This document shows, piece after piece, positions 34,213 to 44,765 of a stretch of DNA of 64,000 bases. The notes below the pieces were generated by a model. It was not told where the DNA came from. It did no database searches and saw nothing but the letters and a program-made list of their open reading frames with translations. How positions within the stretch are numbered: the first letter of the stretch is position 1; every line of letters begins with the position of its first letter. Source of the DNA: Staphylococcus pasteuri (GTDB taxonomy: Bacteria > Bacillota > Bacilli > Staphylococcales > Staphylococcaceae); the NCBI RefSeq assembly GCF_003970495.1, contig NZ_RXWW01000033.1:43760-107759 (forward strand). Direction: 5' to 3'. The translations under genes were made by a program, and so were the position numbers.

Positions 34213-35475
34213 ATGTATGACTATCATTTATTAGAAGATAGAGATGTACTATGTATTGATCAAAAGAGCTTTTTCGCAAGTGTGTCATGTATAGAAAAGG
34301 GATTGGATCCCTTAACAACAAAATTAGCAGTAGTTGCTGATACTAAAAGACAAGGCTCAGTCGTATTAGCTGCGACACCTAAACTTAAAGAATTAGGTGT
34401 TAAAACGGGATCAAGGTTATTTGAAATACCACATCGCAACGATATATATATTATTAATCCAAGTATGCGAAAGTACCTTAATGTTTCAGTAACTATATCT
34501 AAGATTGCTTTACGTTATGTGCCACCAGAAGATTTACATCAGTATAGTATTGACGAATTTTTTATGGATGTGACTGATAGTTACCATAGATTTAATTCAA
34601 CCGTTCAAGCATTTTGTGAAAGATTACAGAAAGAAATTCATGAAGAAACAGGTATTAGATGTACTATTGGTATAGGTTCCAATATGTTACTAAGTAAGGT
34701 AGCAATGGATATTGAAGCCAAGCATACAAAAAACGGTATTGCTGAATGGCGTTATCAGCATGTACCAGAAAAGTTATGGCCAATTCAACCATTAAGAGAA
34801 TTTTGGGGAATAAATAGAAAGACAGAAGCTAAATTAAATAAAAGAGGTATTTTTACTATAGGTGATTTAGCTCAATATCCGTATCAATATTTAAAAAGGG
34901 ATTTTGGGATATTAGGTGTGGATATGCATCTTCATGCTAATGGTATTGATCAAAGTAAAATGAGAGAAAAATATAAAGTCAATAATCCATCAATATGTAA
35001 AAGTCAGATATTGATGAGAGATTATGAATTTGAAGAAGCCAAAGTTGTTATGCAAGAGTTAATTGAGGATGTAGCAAGTAGGGTTCGAGCAAGAAAACAA
35101 TTGGCACGTACCATACACTTCTCATTTGGTTATAGTGATGAAGGTGGCGTACATAAGCAATATACCTTGGAAGAAGGAACTAATTTAGAAAAAGATATTT
35201 TCAAGGTAGTTAACTATTTTGCGAACAAATTGTGTGATAAACAAGCATTGTACCGGACATTAAGTGTGTCACTAACACAATTTATAAATGAGAATGAAAG
35301 ACAAATGAACTTGTTTATTGACGAATATGAACGGAAACGAGACGAAAAATTAGCAAAAACGATTGACCATTTACATTTGAAATATGGAAAAGGTATTGTT
35401 TCCAAGGCAACATCGTATACAGAAGCTGGTACGAAACATGGACGACTAGGACTTATGGCAGGTCATAAAATGTAA
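34213..35475 (+). CDS. Y-family translesion DNA polymerase (UmuC/YqjW-like)
   Basis: Error-prone polymerase that copies past damaged bases; 420 residues from the ATG at 34213 (GGAGGGG upstream; ATG 34210 is also possible). Palm motifs: CIDQKSFFASVSCIE with the first catalytic Asp and the aromatic steric gate, and YSIDEFFMDV with the Asp-Glu pair. The helix-hairpin-helix reads WGINRKTEAKLNKRGIFTIGDLAQ; the little-finger domain follows, ending KYGKGIVSKATSYTEAG. It lacks the classical DinB N-terminus and resembles the UmuC/UvrX branch. Two identical LexA boxes make it one of the most tightly SOS-controlled genes here. Confidence 0.93.
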   Translation: MYDYHLLEDRDVLCIDQKSFFASVSCIEKGLDPLTTKLAVVADTKRQGSVVLAATPKLKELGVKTGSRLFEIPHRNDIYIINPSMRKYLNVSVTISKIALRYVPPEDLHQYSIDEFFMDVTDSYHRFNSTVQAFCERLQKEIHEETGIRCTIGIGSNMLLSKVAMDIEAKHTKNGIAEWRYQHVPEKLWPIQPLREFWGINRKTEAKLNKRGIFTIGDLAQYPYQYLKRDFGILGVDMHLHANGIDQSKMREKYKVNNPSICKSQILMRDYEFEEAKVVMQELIEDVASRVRARKQLARTIHFSFGYSDEGGVHKQYTLEEGTNLEKDIFKVVNYFANKLCDKQALYRTLSVSLTQFINENERQMNLFIDEYERKRDEKLAKTIDHLHLKYGKGIVSKATSYTEAGTKHGRLGLMAGHKM

Positions 35476-35519
35476 TAAAACGCTAATAGAAATATTATTT
35501 TTAAAACGTAATAAGCATA

Positions 35520-35559
35520 TTTTAACCTGAGACGTATTAATTAAAGTCTCAGGTTAAAA
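35520..35559. terminator. Bidirectional terminator between the polymerase gene and tyrA
   Basis: Perfect 14-bp stem TTTTAACCTGAGAC / GTCTCAGGTTAAAA with a 12-base loop, between convergent genes. Confidence 0.9.
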
Positions 35560-35576
35560 TCATTGAATCATAAATA

Positions 35577-36668
35577 TTATTCAATATAAGTATCAAATTG
35601 ACTTAGTGCTTGAATAGCACTTTCCCGATCTTCAGGAGTTTTAAAACTAATTTGTAAGGCACCATAAATATCTTCACGGACTTCTAAAATTTTAAGGTTT
35701 CTTATAGAAATATTATGTAAACCTAGAATGTGAGTAACTTTGCTAATCATACCCGGTTTATCCGGAATATCAACAAATAGATCATACGCCGTAGATAGCG
35801 CACCTCGTTGTTTAGCGGGTAGTTGATCTCTGTAATCTTTAGCATTAGCAAAAAATTGATAAATATCTTCAGATTTTGAAGATGAAATCATTGTCATAAC
35901 AGAACTAATTTGATTTTGTAAATCTTCTAAAATATCTAGAATGAAAGTTTTATTATTTAATGTGATATCTTTCCACATCTCTGCATTACTACTAGCAATT
36001 CGAGTTATGTCACGGAATCCTCCTGCAGCTAATTGTTGTACTAAATGATGTTTTTCTACGTGGTCGGCACTTAAGTGAACTAGACTGGACGCGACTATAT
36101 GTGGTACGTGACTAACAATACCAGTAACAAAGTCATGCTCATTAGCGTCAGTGAATATAAATTTAGCTAACGTTGATTTTAATAATTCTTGGATTTTCTC
36201 AGCAGCTTTCTTATTTTCCTTTTGATTAAAGACAAGTAAATAATAGGCATTTTCGAAAAGATGTTTTTTTGCATTTAATACGCCAGATTTATGACTACCA
36301 GCCATTGGATGACCACCAACTAGATGGATATCATGTTCTAACAACTCATTTTCAAAAGATTGAATTGTTGATTTAGTACTACCAGTATCTGTAACAATTA
36401 AATGGGGTTTAGTATTTAATTTAGTTAAATGTTTAAGATAGTAGACAGTTTGTTCAACAGGGGTAGCATAAATAATCATATCAGCATTTTCAACAGCTTG
36501 GGTATAATGAATAGCTTTGTTATCGATAATACCAATTGATAGTGCTTTATCTAACTGTGATTCGTCTGCATCGAAAGCTGTAATAGTAATGTCTTGATGA
36601 TAATATTTTAAATTACTTGCTAAACTCCCACCAATCAAACCAAGTCCTACGAATAATATGTTTTTCAT
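35577..36668 (-). CDS. tyrA: Prephenate dehydrogenase with ACT domain
   Basis: Oxidatively decarboxylates prephenate to 4-hydroxyphenylpyruvate in tyrosine synthesis. 363 residues. The Rossmann motif [13 protein letters not shown] is at 8-20; the catalytic His lies in the segment [12 protein letters not shown], and [15 protein letters not shown] follows. The C-terminal ACT domain (about 293-363) reads [29 protein letters not shown], indicating feedback by tyrosine. Transcribed alone, divergent from the M42 peptidase gene, close to the trp operon, the other branch of aromatic amino acid synthesis. Confidence 0.96.
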   Translation of the reverse strand: MKNILFVGLGLIGGSLASNLKYYHQDITITAFDADESQLDKALSIGIIDNKAIHYTQAVENADMIIYATPVEQTVYYLKHLTKLNTKPHLIVTDTGSTKSTIQSFENELLEHDIHLVGGHPMAGSHKSGVLNAKKHLFENAYYLLVFNQKENKKAAEKIQELLKSTLAKFIFTDANEHDFVTGIVSHVPHIVASSLVHLSADHVEKHHLVQQLAAGGFRDITRIASSNAEMWKDITLNNKTFILDILEDLQNQISSVMTMISSSKSEDIYQFFANAKDYRDQLPAKQRGALSTAYDLFVDIPDKPGMISKVTHILGLHNISIRNLKILEVREDIYGALQISFKTPEDRESAIQALSQFDTYIE

Positions 36669-36812
36669 GAATGACCACCTATTTCGAAATTTTCAGAATA
36701 CTAATATTGTAAAAGACGAGAGCAACGGAATCAATAGAAATATATATTAGAATATATTAGTTAAATAGTCTAAACTGAAACTAAACATATTATGCAGGAA
36801 AGGGTAAATAAG

Positions 36813-37847
36813 ATGAGTAATATTTTACAAACTATAAAGACATTAACAGAAATTAATAGTCCATCAGGCAATGCTGAAAAAGCAATAAATTTTGTAAAGG
36901 ATATAGCAGAAGATTTAGGTTATCAAACCGAACTCACTAACAAAGGTGCTTTGATTATAACAGTAGATGGAGACAATCAAAGTCAACAGCGATGTATTGC
37001 AGCTCATGTTGATACATTAGGTGCAATGGTTAAAGAAATAAAAGAAAATGGAAGATTAGCTATAGATTTAATTGGAGGATTTCATTTTAATGCTATAGAA
37101 GGTGAGTATTGTGAAATCCAAACAGAATCTGGTGATGTCTATACAGGAACGATATGTTTACACGAAACGAGTGTACACGTATATAAAGATAATCATGAAA
37201 TACCGAGAGATTTAGAACATATGGAAATAAGAATAGATGAAAAGACAAATTCAGTTCAAGAAACTAAAGATTTAGGTATTGAAGTAGGGGACTTTGTTAG
37301 CTTTGATCCTAGAACACAAATTACAACATCTGGTTTCATTAAGTCACGCCATCTTGATGATAAAGCAAGTGTAGCAATGATTATTGAGTTATTGAAAAAA
37401 ATTAAGCAAGATAATATTAATTTACCTCATACTACACAGTTTTATATTTCTAATAATGAAGAAATTGGCTATGGTGCAAATGCGTCACTTTCAAATAACA
37501 TTGTGGATTTTATTGCGTTAGATATGGGCGCTTTAGGTGATGGACAATCATCTGATGAATATACAGTTTCAATATGTGCAAAAGATAGCTCAGGCCCATA
37601 CCATAAAGGATTGAGATCTCAATTAGTACAATTATGCAAATTAAATGCCATACCATATAAAGTAGATATTTATCCTTATTATACTTCTGATGCTACAACA
37701 GCACTGAAAGCAGGAGCTGATATTCGCCACGGGTTATTTGGAGCTGGAATAGAATCTTCACATGCATTAGAAAGAACACATATTGAATCTATTGAAGCAA
37801 CACAGAATCTTTTGTATGCGTATTGTATGTCGCAAATTTCAAAATAA
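36813..37847 (+). CDS. M42 family metallopeptidase (glutamyl aminopeptidase/endoglucanase type)
   Basis: Cytoplasmic di-metal aminopeptidase, 344 residues from the ATG at 36813 (AGGAAAGGG upstream; the frame from 36792 was rejected). Metal ligands follow the M42 plan: His65 and Asp67 (AAHVDTLG), Asp182 (HLDDKAS), Glu216-Glu217 (NNEEIGYGA), Asp237 (ALDMGA) and a C-terminal His in SSHALERTH. M42 enzymes form large complexes that trim peptides. It sits between tyrA and the trp leader but has no visible link to either pathway. Confidence 0.92.
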   Translation: MSNILQTIKTLTEINSPSGNAEKAINFVKDIAEDLGYQTELTNKGALIITVDGDNQSQQRCIAAHVDTLGAMVKEIKENGRLAIDLIGGFHFNAIEGEYCEIQTESGDVYTGTICLHETSVHVYKDNHEIPRDLEHMEIRIDEKTNSVQETKDLGIEVGDFVSFDPRTQITTSGFIKSRHLDDKASVAMIIELLKKIKQDNINLPHTTQFYISNNEEIGYGANASLSNNIVDFIALDMGALGDGQSSDEYTVSICAKDSSGPYHKGLRSQLVQLCKLNAIPYKVDIYPYYTSDATTALKAGADIRHGLFGAGIESSHALERTHIESIEATQNLLYAYCMSQISK

Positions 37848-37861
37848 ATTTTGATTTTACG

Positions 37862-37890
37862 TTGACAAATATTAGAGTGGAATGTATTAT
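37862..37890 (+). promoter_or_regulatory. trp operon promoter
   Basis: TTGACA (37862-37867), 17 bp, TATTAT (37885-37890). It precedes the first T-box; no comparable promoter was seen between the two T-boxes. Confidence 0.85.
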
Positions 37891-37899
37891 ACTAAATAA

Positions 37900-38117
37900 T
37901 TAGAATTGTTAAACAATTCGGAAGATAAAGTAGCGAATGTGATTTGTAGCAAATAGAAAGCTAATGGTTAATGTAAATTAGCACAACATATTCAGTGAAT
38001 TGGGCTTTCGAATATAAAATTAAATAGTATAAAAGTGAGCAATAATAATTTGTTAACTAAGGTGGCACCACGGTAACGCGTCCTTATTGATTTTACGCGT
38101 TTCGTGGTGCTTTTTTC
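37900..38117 (+). ncRNA. T-box riboswitch 1 (tryptophan)
   Basis: A tRNA-sensing leader. Stem I spans roughly 37930-38010 with an inner hairpin (AGCTAATGG / AAATTAGC). The likely specifier is TGG at 38001-38003, coding for Trp. The T-box proper AAGGTGGCACCACGG is at 38059-38073 and its ACC-type bulge would pair with uncharged tRNA. The terminator pairs 38066-38081 with 38095-38109 and is followed by six T. Transcription of trp would continue only when tRNA-Trp is uncharged. Confidence 0.92.
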
Positions 38118-38118
38118 A

Positions 38119-38333
38119 TTGGTGCAAAATGTAGTAGTTTGTAGCAAGGTAGTGACAGAAAGTTAGTGTGTGATGAGAACTAACACCTCTATAAATGAAA
38201 TTGGGTTTTGCAAATAAAGACAAATAATTAAATAAAGAAAATGAGTGAACGTTTAATATTCTGAATGTTAAGAATATTACGTTAATTAAGGTGGTACCAC
38301 GCGTCAGCGTCCTTTTATAGGAGGCTGATTTTT
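38119..38333 (+). ncRNA. T-box riboswitch 2 (tryptophan), in tandem
   Basis: A second complete leader directly after the first. Stem I has the hairpin GTTAGTG / AACTAAC; the likely specifier TGG at 38212-38214 lies in GAAATTGGGTTTTGC, matching GAATTGGGCTTTCG of the first copy. T-box AAGGTGGTACCACGCG is at 38288-38303. The terminator pairs 38304-38313 with 38319-38328 (one mismatch), then five T. Two serial switches would make repression tighter than one. Confidence 0.9.
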
Positions 38334-38436
38334 ATTTGCATAAAAATCATTCTTCAGAAATAAGCAATCTAATAAAACAAACTAAAAGATAAACATGAAT
38401 AAGAAAGCAATATTAATTATAAAGGAGTATTCAAAA

Positions 38437-39843
38437 GTGGAAATATATTATGAAAAACTACAATCCAATATAACACCAGAAACTTTAGCTCAACTCAAAA
38501 ACCGAAAAATTATTTTAGAAAGTTCGAGTCAGAATAAACTTAAGGGAAGATTTTCCATTGTTGTGTTTGATAGTTATGGAAAAATCACGCTAGATAGCAA
38601 TCAAGTTTATATTAGTACTCAACACAAAAACGAAACTATAACAGAGAAACCATATCAATATTTAAAACAATTTGTTAATCAATACTATGAAGATATAGAA
38701 GATAAAAGTTTACAAGAATTACCATTTATCTCAGGTTTTATTGGAACATGCAGTTTTGATTTAGTAAGACATGAATTTCCTATATTACAAAACATAAATT
38801 TAGATGATCATCCACAACATGATGTTAATTTTCACATGATTGAAGACGTTTATGTGTTTGATCATTACAAAGAAGAATTATATGTCATTAGTACAAATCT
38901 ATTCTCTCAAGTAGCTCGAGAAAAATTAATTAAACGTGTAAAAGAAAGAATCGAACAACTCAAAACGATTCAAGTATATCAACCAAGTATTCAATTTAAA
39001 GCTAAGGACAAACAAATAGAAACCAACATAAGTGAACAACATTTCATGGAAATTGTTAGTGATTTTAAAAAGAAAATAACTGAAGGTGATATGTTTCAAG
39101 TAGTACCTTCAAGGATTTATCGCTATCAACATCATTTTGAAAATCAACGTCAATCATTATCATTTCAGTTATATCAAAATTTAAAAAGACAAAATCCAAG
39201 TCCATACATGTATTACATCAATATGAGTGAACCAATTATTGTAGGTAGTTCGCCTGAAAGTTTTGTAAAAGTGCATGATGGTTTAGTTGAAACCAACCCA
39301 ATTGCTGGAACTATCAAAAGAGGACGGACACTAGAAGAAGATGAAGCTAATGCACATCAGCTAATTAATGACGAAAAAGAACGCAGCGAACATAGTATGT
39401 TAGTAGACTTAGGTAGAAATGATATTCACAGGATATGCCGAAATGGAACGTCTCATATTAAGAAATTGATGGAAATAGAGAAATATGAACACGTAATGCA
39501 TATAGTAAGCGAAGTCACAGGGCAAATTAAAAAAGATATTTCACCAATGTCTGTGATAGCAAGTTTATTACCAACCGGAACAGTTTCTGGTGCACCAAAA
39601 CTAAGAGCAATACAAAGAATTTATGAAGTTATGCCCAACAAACGTGGTGTATACAGTGGTGGCATTGGTTATATCAATTGTAATCACAACTTAGACTTTG
39701 CACTTGCAATACGAACAATGATGATTGATGACACATATATCAATGTAGAAGCAGGTTGTGGCGTTGTTTATGATTCTGAACCACAGAAGGAATTAGAAGA
39801 AACCAAATTAAAAGCTAAAAGTTTATTGGAGGTGTCACCATGA
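38437..39843 (+). CDS. trpE: Anthranilate synthase component I
   Basis: Makes anthranilate from chorismate together with TrpG, the committed step of tryptophan synthesis. The start is the GTG at 38437 (AAAGGAG at 38421-38427); the in-frame ATG at 38395 lacks a good ribosome site. 468 residues, the S. aureus length. Chorismate-binding motifs: MFQVVPSRIYRY, IVGSSPESFVKV, NPIAGTIKRGRTLEEDE, HSMLVDLGRNDIHRI and PTGTVSGAPKLRAIQ. The stop overlaps the trpG start by 4 bp. Confidence 0.96.
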   Translation: MEIYYEKLQSNITPETLAQLKNRKIILESSSQNKLKGRFSIVVFDSYGKITLDSNQVYISTQHKNETITEKPYQYLKQFVNQYYEDIEDKSLQELPFISGFIGTCSFDLVRHEFPILQNINLDDHPQHDVNFHMIEDVYVFDHYKEELYVISTNLFSQVAREKLIKRVKERIEQLKTIQVYQPSIQFKAKDKQIETNISEQHFMEIVSDFKKKITEGDMFQVVPSRIYRYQHHFENQRQSLSFQLYQNLKRQNPSPYMYYINMSEPIIVGSSPESFVKVHDGLVETNPIAGTIKRGRTLEEDEANAHQLINDEKERSEHSMLVDLGRNDIHRICRNGTSHIKKLMEIEKYEHVMHIVSEVTGQIKKDISPMSVIASLLPTGTVSGAPKLRAIQRIYEVMPNKRGVYSGGIGYINCNHNLDFALAIRTMMIDDTYINVEAGCGVVYDSEPQKELEETKLKAKSLLEVSP

Positions 39844-40412
39844 TATTAATTGTCGATAATTATGACTCATTTACTTATAACCTAGTTGACATCGTAATGC
39901 AGCATATGCCAAAAGAAGATGTCACTGTACTATATCCAGATGATGAAAAGGTAATGAATCAAGATGTAGATGGTGTCATTATTTCACCTGGACCAGGCCA
40001 TCCATTGGATAATAAATGGTTAGTTAATATTATTGAACGTTATAAAGATAAACCCATACTTGGCGTTTGTTTAGGAGCACAAGCACTCACGTGTTATTAC
40101 GACGGAAAAGTAATACAAGGTGAAACTGTAATGCATGGAAAAGTAGATGAAATAAAGCAAAATGGTACCTCCATACTATATAGAGACTTACCTCTAAACT
40201 TTAATGTCATGCGTTACCACTCATTAGTTAGCGACGCAAAACATTTTCCTAAGTCACTAATTATAACTGGAACAACAAATGATTGTATCCAGTCATTTGA
40301 ACACGAAAATCAATTGCATTTTGGAATTCAATATCATCCAGAATCTTTTGCAACAGAATACGGAGAAGATATTATTAAAAACTTTATTAATTTAGCAGTA
40401 AAGGGTGATTAG
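39840..40412 (+). CDS. trpG: Anthranilate synthase component II (glutamine amidotransferase)
   Basis: Supplies ammonia from glutamine to TrpE. 190 residues; class I amidotransferase triad Cys77 (LGVCLGAQ), His166 and Glu168 (YHPES). Also ISPGPGHP, the oxyanion-region motif. ATGA overlap with trpE and immediate junction with trpD indicate coupled translation. Confidence 0.96.
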   Translation: MILIVDNYDSFTYNLVDIVMQHMPKEDVTVLYPDDEKVMNQDVDGVIISPGPGHPLDNKWLVNIIERYKDKPILGVCLGAQALTCYYDGKVIQGETVMHGKVDEIKQNGTSILYRDLPLNFNVMRYHSLVSDAKHFPKSLIITGTTNDCIQSFEHENQLHFGIQYHPESFATEYGEDIIKNFINLAVKGD

Positions 40413-41411
40413 ATGAAAATTTTACAACAACTAGAAAAGCAACAACACTTAAATGAAGAAGATATGAAATCATTTATAAATTTAATGATTAATCCAGAAG
40501 TTGAAAATCAAGTTAAATATAAGGCTTTAAAAACATATACTGATAAAGAAATGCAGCAAACTGAGTTAACATTTTTAGCTAAAAGTTTAATTAAAACAAT
40601 GTATAAAGAACAACCTTACTATGAAGGCGCAATGTGTGTATGTGGTACGGGAGGGGACAAGTCAGGAAGTTTTAATATTTCGACGACCGCTTCATTTATA
40701 GTTGCTAGTGCAGGAGCTTTAATTGTGAAGCACGGAAACAAGAGTATCACTTCTAATTCTGGAAGCACAGATTTACTCAATCAATTAAATATAAATACTA
40801 CAAAAGTTAACGATGTGATTAACACATTACAACAATATAATTTAGCATTTGTCAGCGCTACAGAATCATATCCAATTATGAAATATATTCAACCCATTAG
40901 AAAAATGATGTCAAAGCCAACTATTTTCAATCTAGTGGGACCGTTAATTAATCCTTTTAAATTAACATACCAAGTAATGGGTATTTATGATCCCAATCAA
41001 TTAGGTAATGTTGCTCAAACAGTAAAAGACTTGGGTCGTAAGAAAGCAATTGTACTTCACGGCGCAGGAGGTATGGATGAAGCAAGTTTATCAGGAGACA
41101 ACTTAATTTATGAAGTAACCGCAGGTAAAGATATAGAAACATATACGATTAATGCTAAAGACTTCGGATTACGCAATGCTTCTAATGATACTTTAAAAGG
41201 TGGCACATCTGAGGAAAATAAAGCAATTACAGTAAATATATTGAATGGACAAGATCACACAAGTAAAAGAGATGTTGTTGTGTTGAATGCAGGTATAGCT
41301 TTATATGTTGCAGAAAAAGTTAAAGATATTCAAACAGGTATCAATCTTGCTCAATATTTAATTGATAGTGGTTTAGCTATGAAACAATATTTAAGAATGG
41401 TGGGGAATTAA
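40413..41411 (+). CDS. trpD: Anthranilate phosphoribosyltransferase
   Basis: Joins anthranilate and PRPP to give phosphoribosyl-anthranilate. 332 residues. The PRPP-binding segment [20 protein letters not shown] and the [17 protein letters not shown] loop are intact, as are [10 protein letters not shown] and the C-terminal region. It starts directly after the trpG stop with AAGGGTGA upstream and ends with TAA directly before the trpC ATG. Confidence 0.96.
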   Translation: MKILQQLEKQQHLNEEDMKSFINLMINPEVENQVKYKALKTYTDKEMQQTELTFLAKSLIKTMYKEQPYYEGAMCVCGTGGDKSGSFNISTTASFIVASAGALIVKHGNKSITSNSGSTDLLNQLNINTTKVNDVINTLQQYNLAFVSATESYPIMKYIQPIRKMMSKPTIFNLVGPLINPFKLTYQVMGIYDPNQLGNVAQTVKDLGRKKAIVLHGAGGMDEASLSGDNLIYEVTAGKDIETYTINAKDFGLRNASNDTLKGGTSEENKAITVNILNGQDHTSKRDVVVLNAGIALYVAEKVKDIQTGINLAQYLIDSGLAMKQYLRMVGN

Positions 41412-42215
41412 ATGACAATATTAGATGAAATTGTAAGTTATAAAAAGAAATTATTATCGTCTCATTATTATCAAGAAAAATTAATATCACTCAAATCATA
41501 CAACAATGAACACACGCCACACCTAAAGAAAAAAACATTAAAAGAAAGTTTAGCCAATGATGAACAACTTTCTATCATTGCAGAAATAAAATCTAAAAGT
41601 CCTTCTGTAAATCAATTACCAGAACGAGATTTATCACAGCAAATTAAAGATTATGAAACGTATGGGGCTAATGCAATATCAATACTTACTGATGAACAAT
41701 ATTTTGGAGGAAGCTTTGAAAGGTTACAAGAGTTAGCACCACAAACAACATTACCCATTTTATGTAAGGATTTTATCATAGATGAAATTCAAATAGATGT
41801 AGCAAAAACTGCAGGAGCATCGATTATTTTACTTATTGTTAATATTTTATCTGATGAACAGCTTCAACGATTATACCAATATGCGACACAACTTAATTTA
41901 GGAGTGTTAGTAGAAGTTCATGACAAAGATGAACTTAATAGAGCATATCAAATACAGCCAGAAATAATAGGAATTAATAATAGAGACTTAAAGCAATTTG
42001 TAACTGATGTTAATCATACAAATGACATTTTAGCAGATAGGGAAGATGGATTTTATTATATTTCTGAGAGTGGCATTCATAATAAGTCTGATGTTGAACA
42101 AATTATAAACTCAGGTATCGATGGATTACTTATTGGAGAAGCTTTAATGAAATGTGATGATTTAAGTCAATTTCTACCAACACTTAAGTTAAACAAGGTG
42201 AAATCATGTATTTAA
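41412..42215 (+). CDS. trpC: Indole-3-glycerol phosphate synthase
   Basis: Closes the indole ring from carboxyphenylamino-deoxyribulose phosphate. 267 residues, TIM barrel. Catalytic segments: [13 protein letters not shown] with the general-acid Lys, [12 protein letters not shown] with a second Lys, [18 protein letters not shown] and [10 protein letters not shown]. It overlaps trpF by 10 bp. Confidence 0.95.
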   Translation: MTILDEIVSYKKKLLSSHYYQEKLISLKSYNNEHTPHLKKKTLKESLANDEQLSIIAEIKSKSPSVNQLPERDLSQQIKDYETYGANAISILTDEQYFGGSFERLQELAPQTTLPILCKDFIIDEIQIDVAKTAGASIILLIVNILSDEQLQRLYQYATQLNLGVLVEVHDKDELNRAYQIQPEIIGINNRDLKQFVTDVNHTNDILADREDGFYYISESGIHNKSDVEQIINSGIDGLLIGEALMKCDDLSQFLPTLKLNKVKSCI

Positions 42216-42826
42216 AATTTTGTGGATTCAGATATGAAGATGATGTGAAAAAGGCAATTGAGAGTGATATCGATGCGATAGGATTTATCCATTTTTCCAA
42301 AAGTCGACGTCATCTAGACATTAATCAAATTCAGCATTTGTCAGCGCTTGTTCCTAAGACTATACAACGTGTAGTTGTTGTAGTGAATCCAGATAAGAAT
42401 CAAATCCAACAACTAGTTACGCTTACTAATATTGATACAATCCAATTTCATGGTAACGAAAATATTGAACTTATCAAATGGGTTAAACACCAATATCCAA
42501 ATATTAAAATTTTTAAAGCGTTACCCGCTACTCAAGACCTCAATAGTCAACTTGATTTATATAAACCGTATGTTGATTTATTTATTATAGATACACCATC
42601 TATTGAATATGGTGGTACAGGTCAAACTTTTGATTGGAATTTAATAAAACATATTGAAGATACACCATTTTTAATAGCAGGTGGTCTCAATGATGAACAT
42701 ATTAAGACGATTCAACATATGCCTTTAAAACATTTAGGTTATGATATCGCCTCTGGTATTGAAACAAATGAACGAAAAGATAAACGCAAAATGAAAACAA
42801 TCTTTAATATAGTGAAAGGGGAATGA
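42206..42826 (+). CDS. trpF: Phosphoribosylanthranilate isomerase
   Basis: Amadori rearrangement step between TrpD and TrpC. 206 residues starting [17 protein letters not shown]; Cys6 and, near the middle, the Asp of [19 protein letters not shown] are the catalytic pair. The C-terminal phosphate site is [11 protein letters not shown] and [12 protein letters not shown] separate gene, not fused to trpC. Four bases separate its stop from trpB. Confidence 0.94.
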   Translation: MYLKFCGFRYEDDVKKAIESDIDAIGFIHFSKSRRHLDINQIQHLSALVPKTIQRVVVVVNPDKNQIQQLVTLTNIDTIQFHGNENIELIKWVKHQYPNIKIFKALPATQDLNSQLDLYKPYVDLFIIDTPSIEYGGTGQTFDWNLIKHIEDTPFLIAGGLNDEHIKTIQHMPLKHLGYDIASGIETNERKDKRKMKTIFNIVKGE

Positions 42827-42829
42827 GTT

Positions 42830-44044
42830 ATGATTAAACAAATACAAACGGAAGCAGATGAATTAGGGTTCTTTGGAGAATGTGGTGGACAATATGTACC
42901 GGAGACATTAATGCCAGCAATCATAGAACTAAAACAAGCATACCAAAAAGCTAAAAATGATCAAAAATTTCAAGATGAACTTCAATATTATTTAAAAGAA
43001 TATGTGGGTAGAGAAACACCCTTAACTTATGCCAAAGCATATACAGAGCAATTAGGTGGAGCAAAAATTTATTTAAAAAGAGAAGACCTTAACCACACTG
43101 GTGCGCATAAAATTAATAATGCACTTGGACAAGCACTGTTAGCAAAACGTATGGGTAAACGTAAACTAGTAGCTGAAACAGGTGCTGGACAACATGGTGT
43201 GGCTAGTGCAACAGTTGCTGCATTATTCGATATGGAACTCATTGTCTTTATGGGAAAAGAAGATATTCAAAGACAACAATTAAATGTCTTTAGAATGGAA
43301 TTGTTAGGCGCTAAAGTTGTTTCGGTTGAAGAAGGTCAAGGCACTTTATCAGATGCAGTAAACAAAGCATTGCAATATTGGGTTAGTCATGTTGAAGATA
43401 CACATTATCTTTTAGGATCTGCATTAGGGCCAGATCCATTTCCAACAATAGTTAGAGATTTACAAAGCGTAATAGGAAAAGAAATTAAATCTCAAATATT
43501 GAACAAAGAAAATCGATTACCGGATGCAATTGTTGCTTGTATTGGTGGTGGCTCTAATGCTATCGGCACATTTTATCCATTTATTCAAGATGAAGTGAAA
43601 CTATATGGTGTTGAAGCAGCAGGTAAAGGCAAAAATACTGATAAACATGCACTTGCAATTGGTAAAGGGAATCCTGGAGTTTTACATGGTGCCAAAATGT
43701 ATTTAATTCAAGATAAGCATGGACAAGTGCAATTAGCACATTCCATTTCAGCTGGTTTAGATTATCCAGGTATTGGTCCTGAGCATTCTTATTATAACGA
43801 CATTGGACGTGTAACTTATACCGAAGCTAGTGATGAACAGGCTATGGAAGCTTTAATACGTTTCACTAAAGCTGAAGGAATTATTCCAGCCATTGAAAGT
43901 GCGCATGCATTAAGTTATGTAGAAAGACTAGCACCAACTATGAATAAAGATGACATCATTGTTGTCACACTTTCTGGTCGTGGTGATAAAGATATGAATA
44001 CGATACGTCAATACACACAACAAAGAGGTGACACAAATGAGTAA
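42830..44044 (+). CDS. trpB: Tryptophan synthase beta chain
   Basis: PLP enzyme that condenses indole with serine to give tryptophan. 404 residues; the PLP lysine is Lys94 in [15 protein letters not shown], and the phosphate-binding loop GGGSNAIG and the glutamate segment GVEAAGKG are present. The gene is intact and overlaps the trpA start by 8 bp. With trpA interrupted, TrpB could still use free indole if supplied. Confidence 0.97.
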   Translation: MIKQIQTEADELGFFGECGGQYVPETLMPAIIELKQAYQKAKNDQKFQDELQYYLKEYVGRETPLTYAKAYTEQLGGAKIYLKREDLNHTGAHKINNALGQALLAKRMGKRKLVAETGAGQHGVASATVAALFDMELIVFMGKEDIQRQQLNVFRMELLGAKVVSVEEGQGTLSDAVNKALQYWVSHVEDTHYLLGSALGPDPFPTIVRDLQSVIGKEIKSQILNKENRLPDAIVACIGGGSNAIGTFYPFIQDEVKLYGVEAAGKGKNTDKHALAIGKGNPGVLHGAKMYLIQDKHGQVQLAHSISAGLDYPGIGPEHSYYNDIGRVTYTEASDEQAMEALIRFTKAEGIIPAIESAHALSYVERLAPTMNKDDIIVVTLSGRGDKDMNTIRQYTQQRGDTNE

Positions 44045-44765
44045 ACTATTTATTCCATATATAATGGGTAATTCTAAAATGATAGAACATATGAAAGTGT
44101 TGAGTCAGTGTGGCGCAGATATTATTGAAGTTGGTGTACCATTTTCAGATCCAGTGGCAGATGGACCGACAATAATGGAAGCTGGTGGAAAAGCTATAGA
44201 AGAAGGTATTACAATTGAATACATTTTCGATCAACTAGAATTACATCAATTAGAAATTAAAAGTCAGTATGTGTTAATGACTTACTATAATATTATTTGT
44301 AATTATGGTGAATAAGCATTTTTTGAAGCTTGTCAACGAGCAGGTGTTTATGGAGTGATTATACCTGATTTACCATTTGAACTTGCTCAAAAATTAAAAC
44401 AACAAACACATGAAAGTAATGTGAAAATAATTCCATTAATTGCTATGACAACGACTGAAGAACGAATGAAATTAATAGCTGAAAAAGCTGAAGGTTTTAT
44501 TTACACTGTTACAATGAATGCAACTACTGGAAAAAATGGTGAGTTCCATCCAGAGTTAAAATCCAAACTTAATTTAATTAAACGAACTGCTCAGGTTCCG
44601 GTCGTAGCTGGTTTTGGAATTAGAAATGTGCAACACGTTAAAGATATTTCACAAATTGCAGATGGTGTAGTCATAGGTAGTGAAATAGTAAGACGATTCG
44701 ATAATGATTCGACTGAAGAAAATATTAAATATTTCAACTCGATACGACATGCACTAAATCAATAA
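44037..44765 (+). pseudogene. trpA: Tryptophan synthase alpha chain, interrupted by an in-frame stop
   Basis: Should cleave indole-glycerol phosphate to indole. The full frame from the ATG at 44037 (AGAGGTG upstream) to 44765 is 242 codons, exactly the usual size, and stays in one frame. Codon 93 (44313-44315) is TAA in the context YNIICNYGE-stop-AFFEACQRAGVYGVIIPDLP, where related proteins have Gln, so CAA to TAA is the simplest change. Glu and Asp of the active site (EVGVPFSDPVADGP) are before the stop; the barrel's remaining strands (IIPDLP, GFIYTVTMNATTG, VVAGFGIR, DGVVIGSEIV) are after it. The truncated 92-residue product could not fold into the barrel. Confidence 0.92.
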
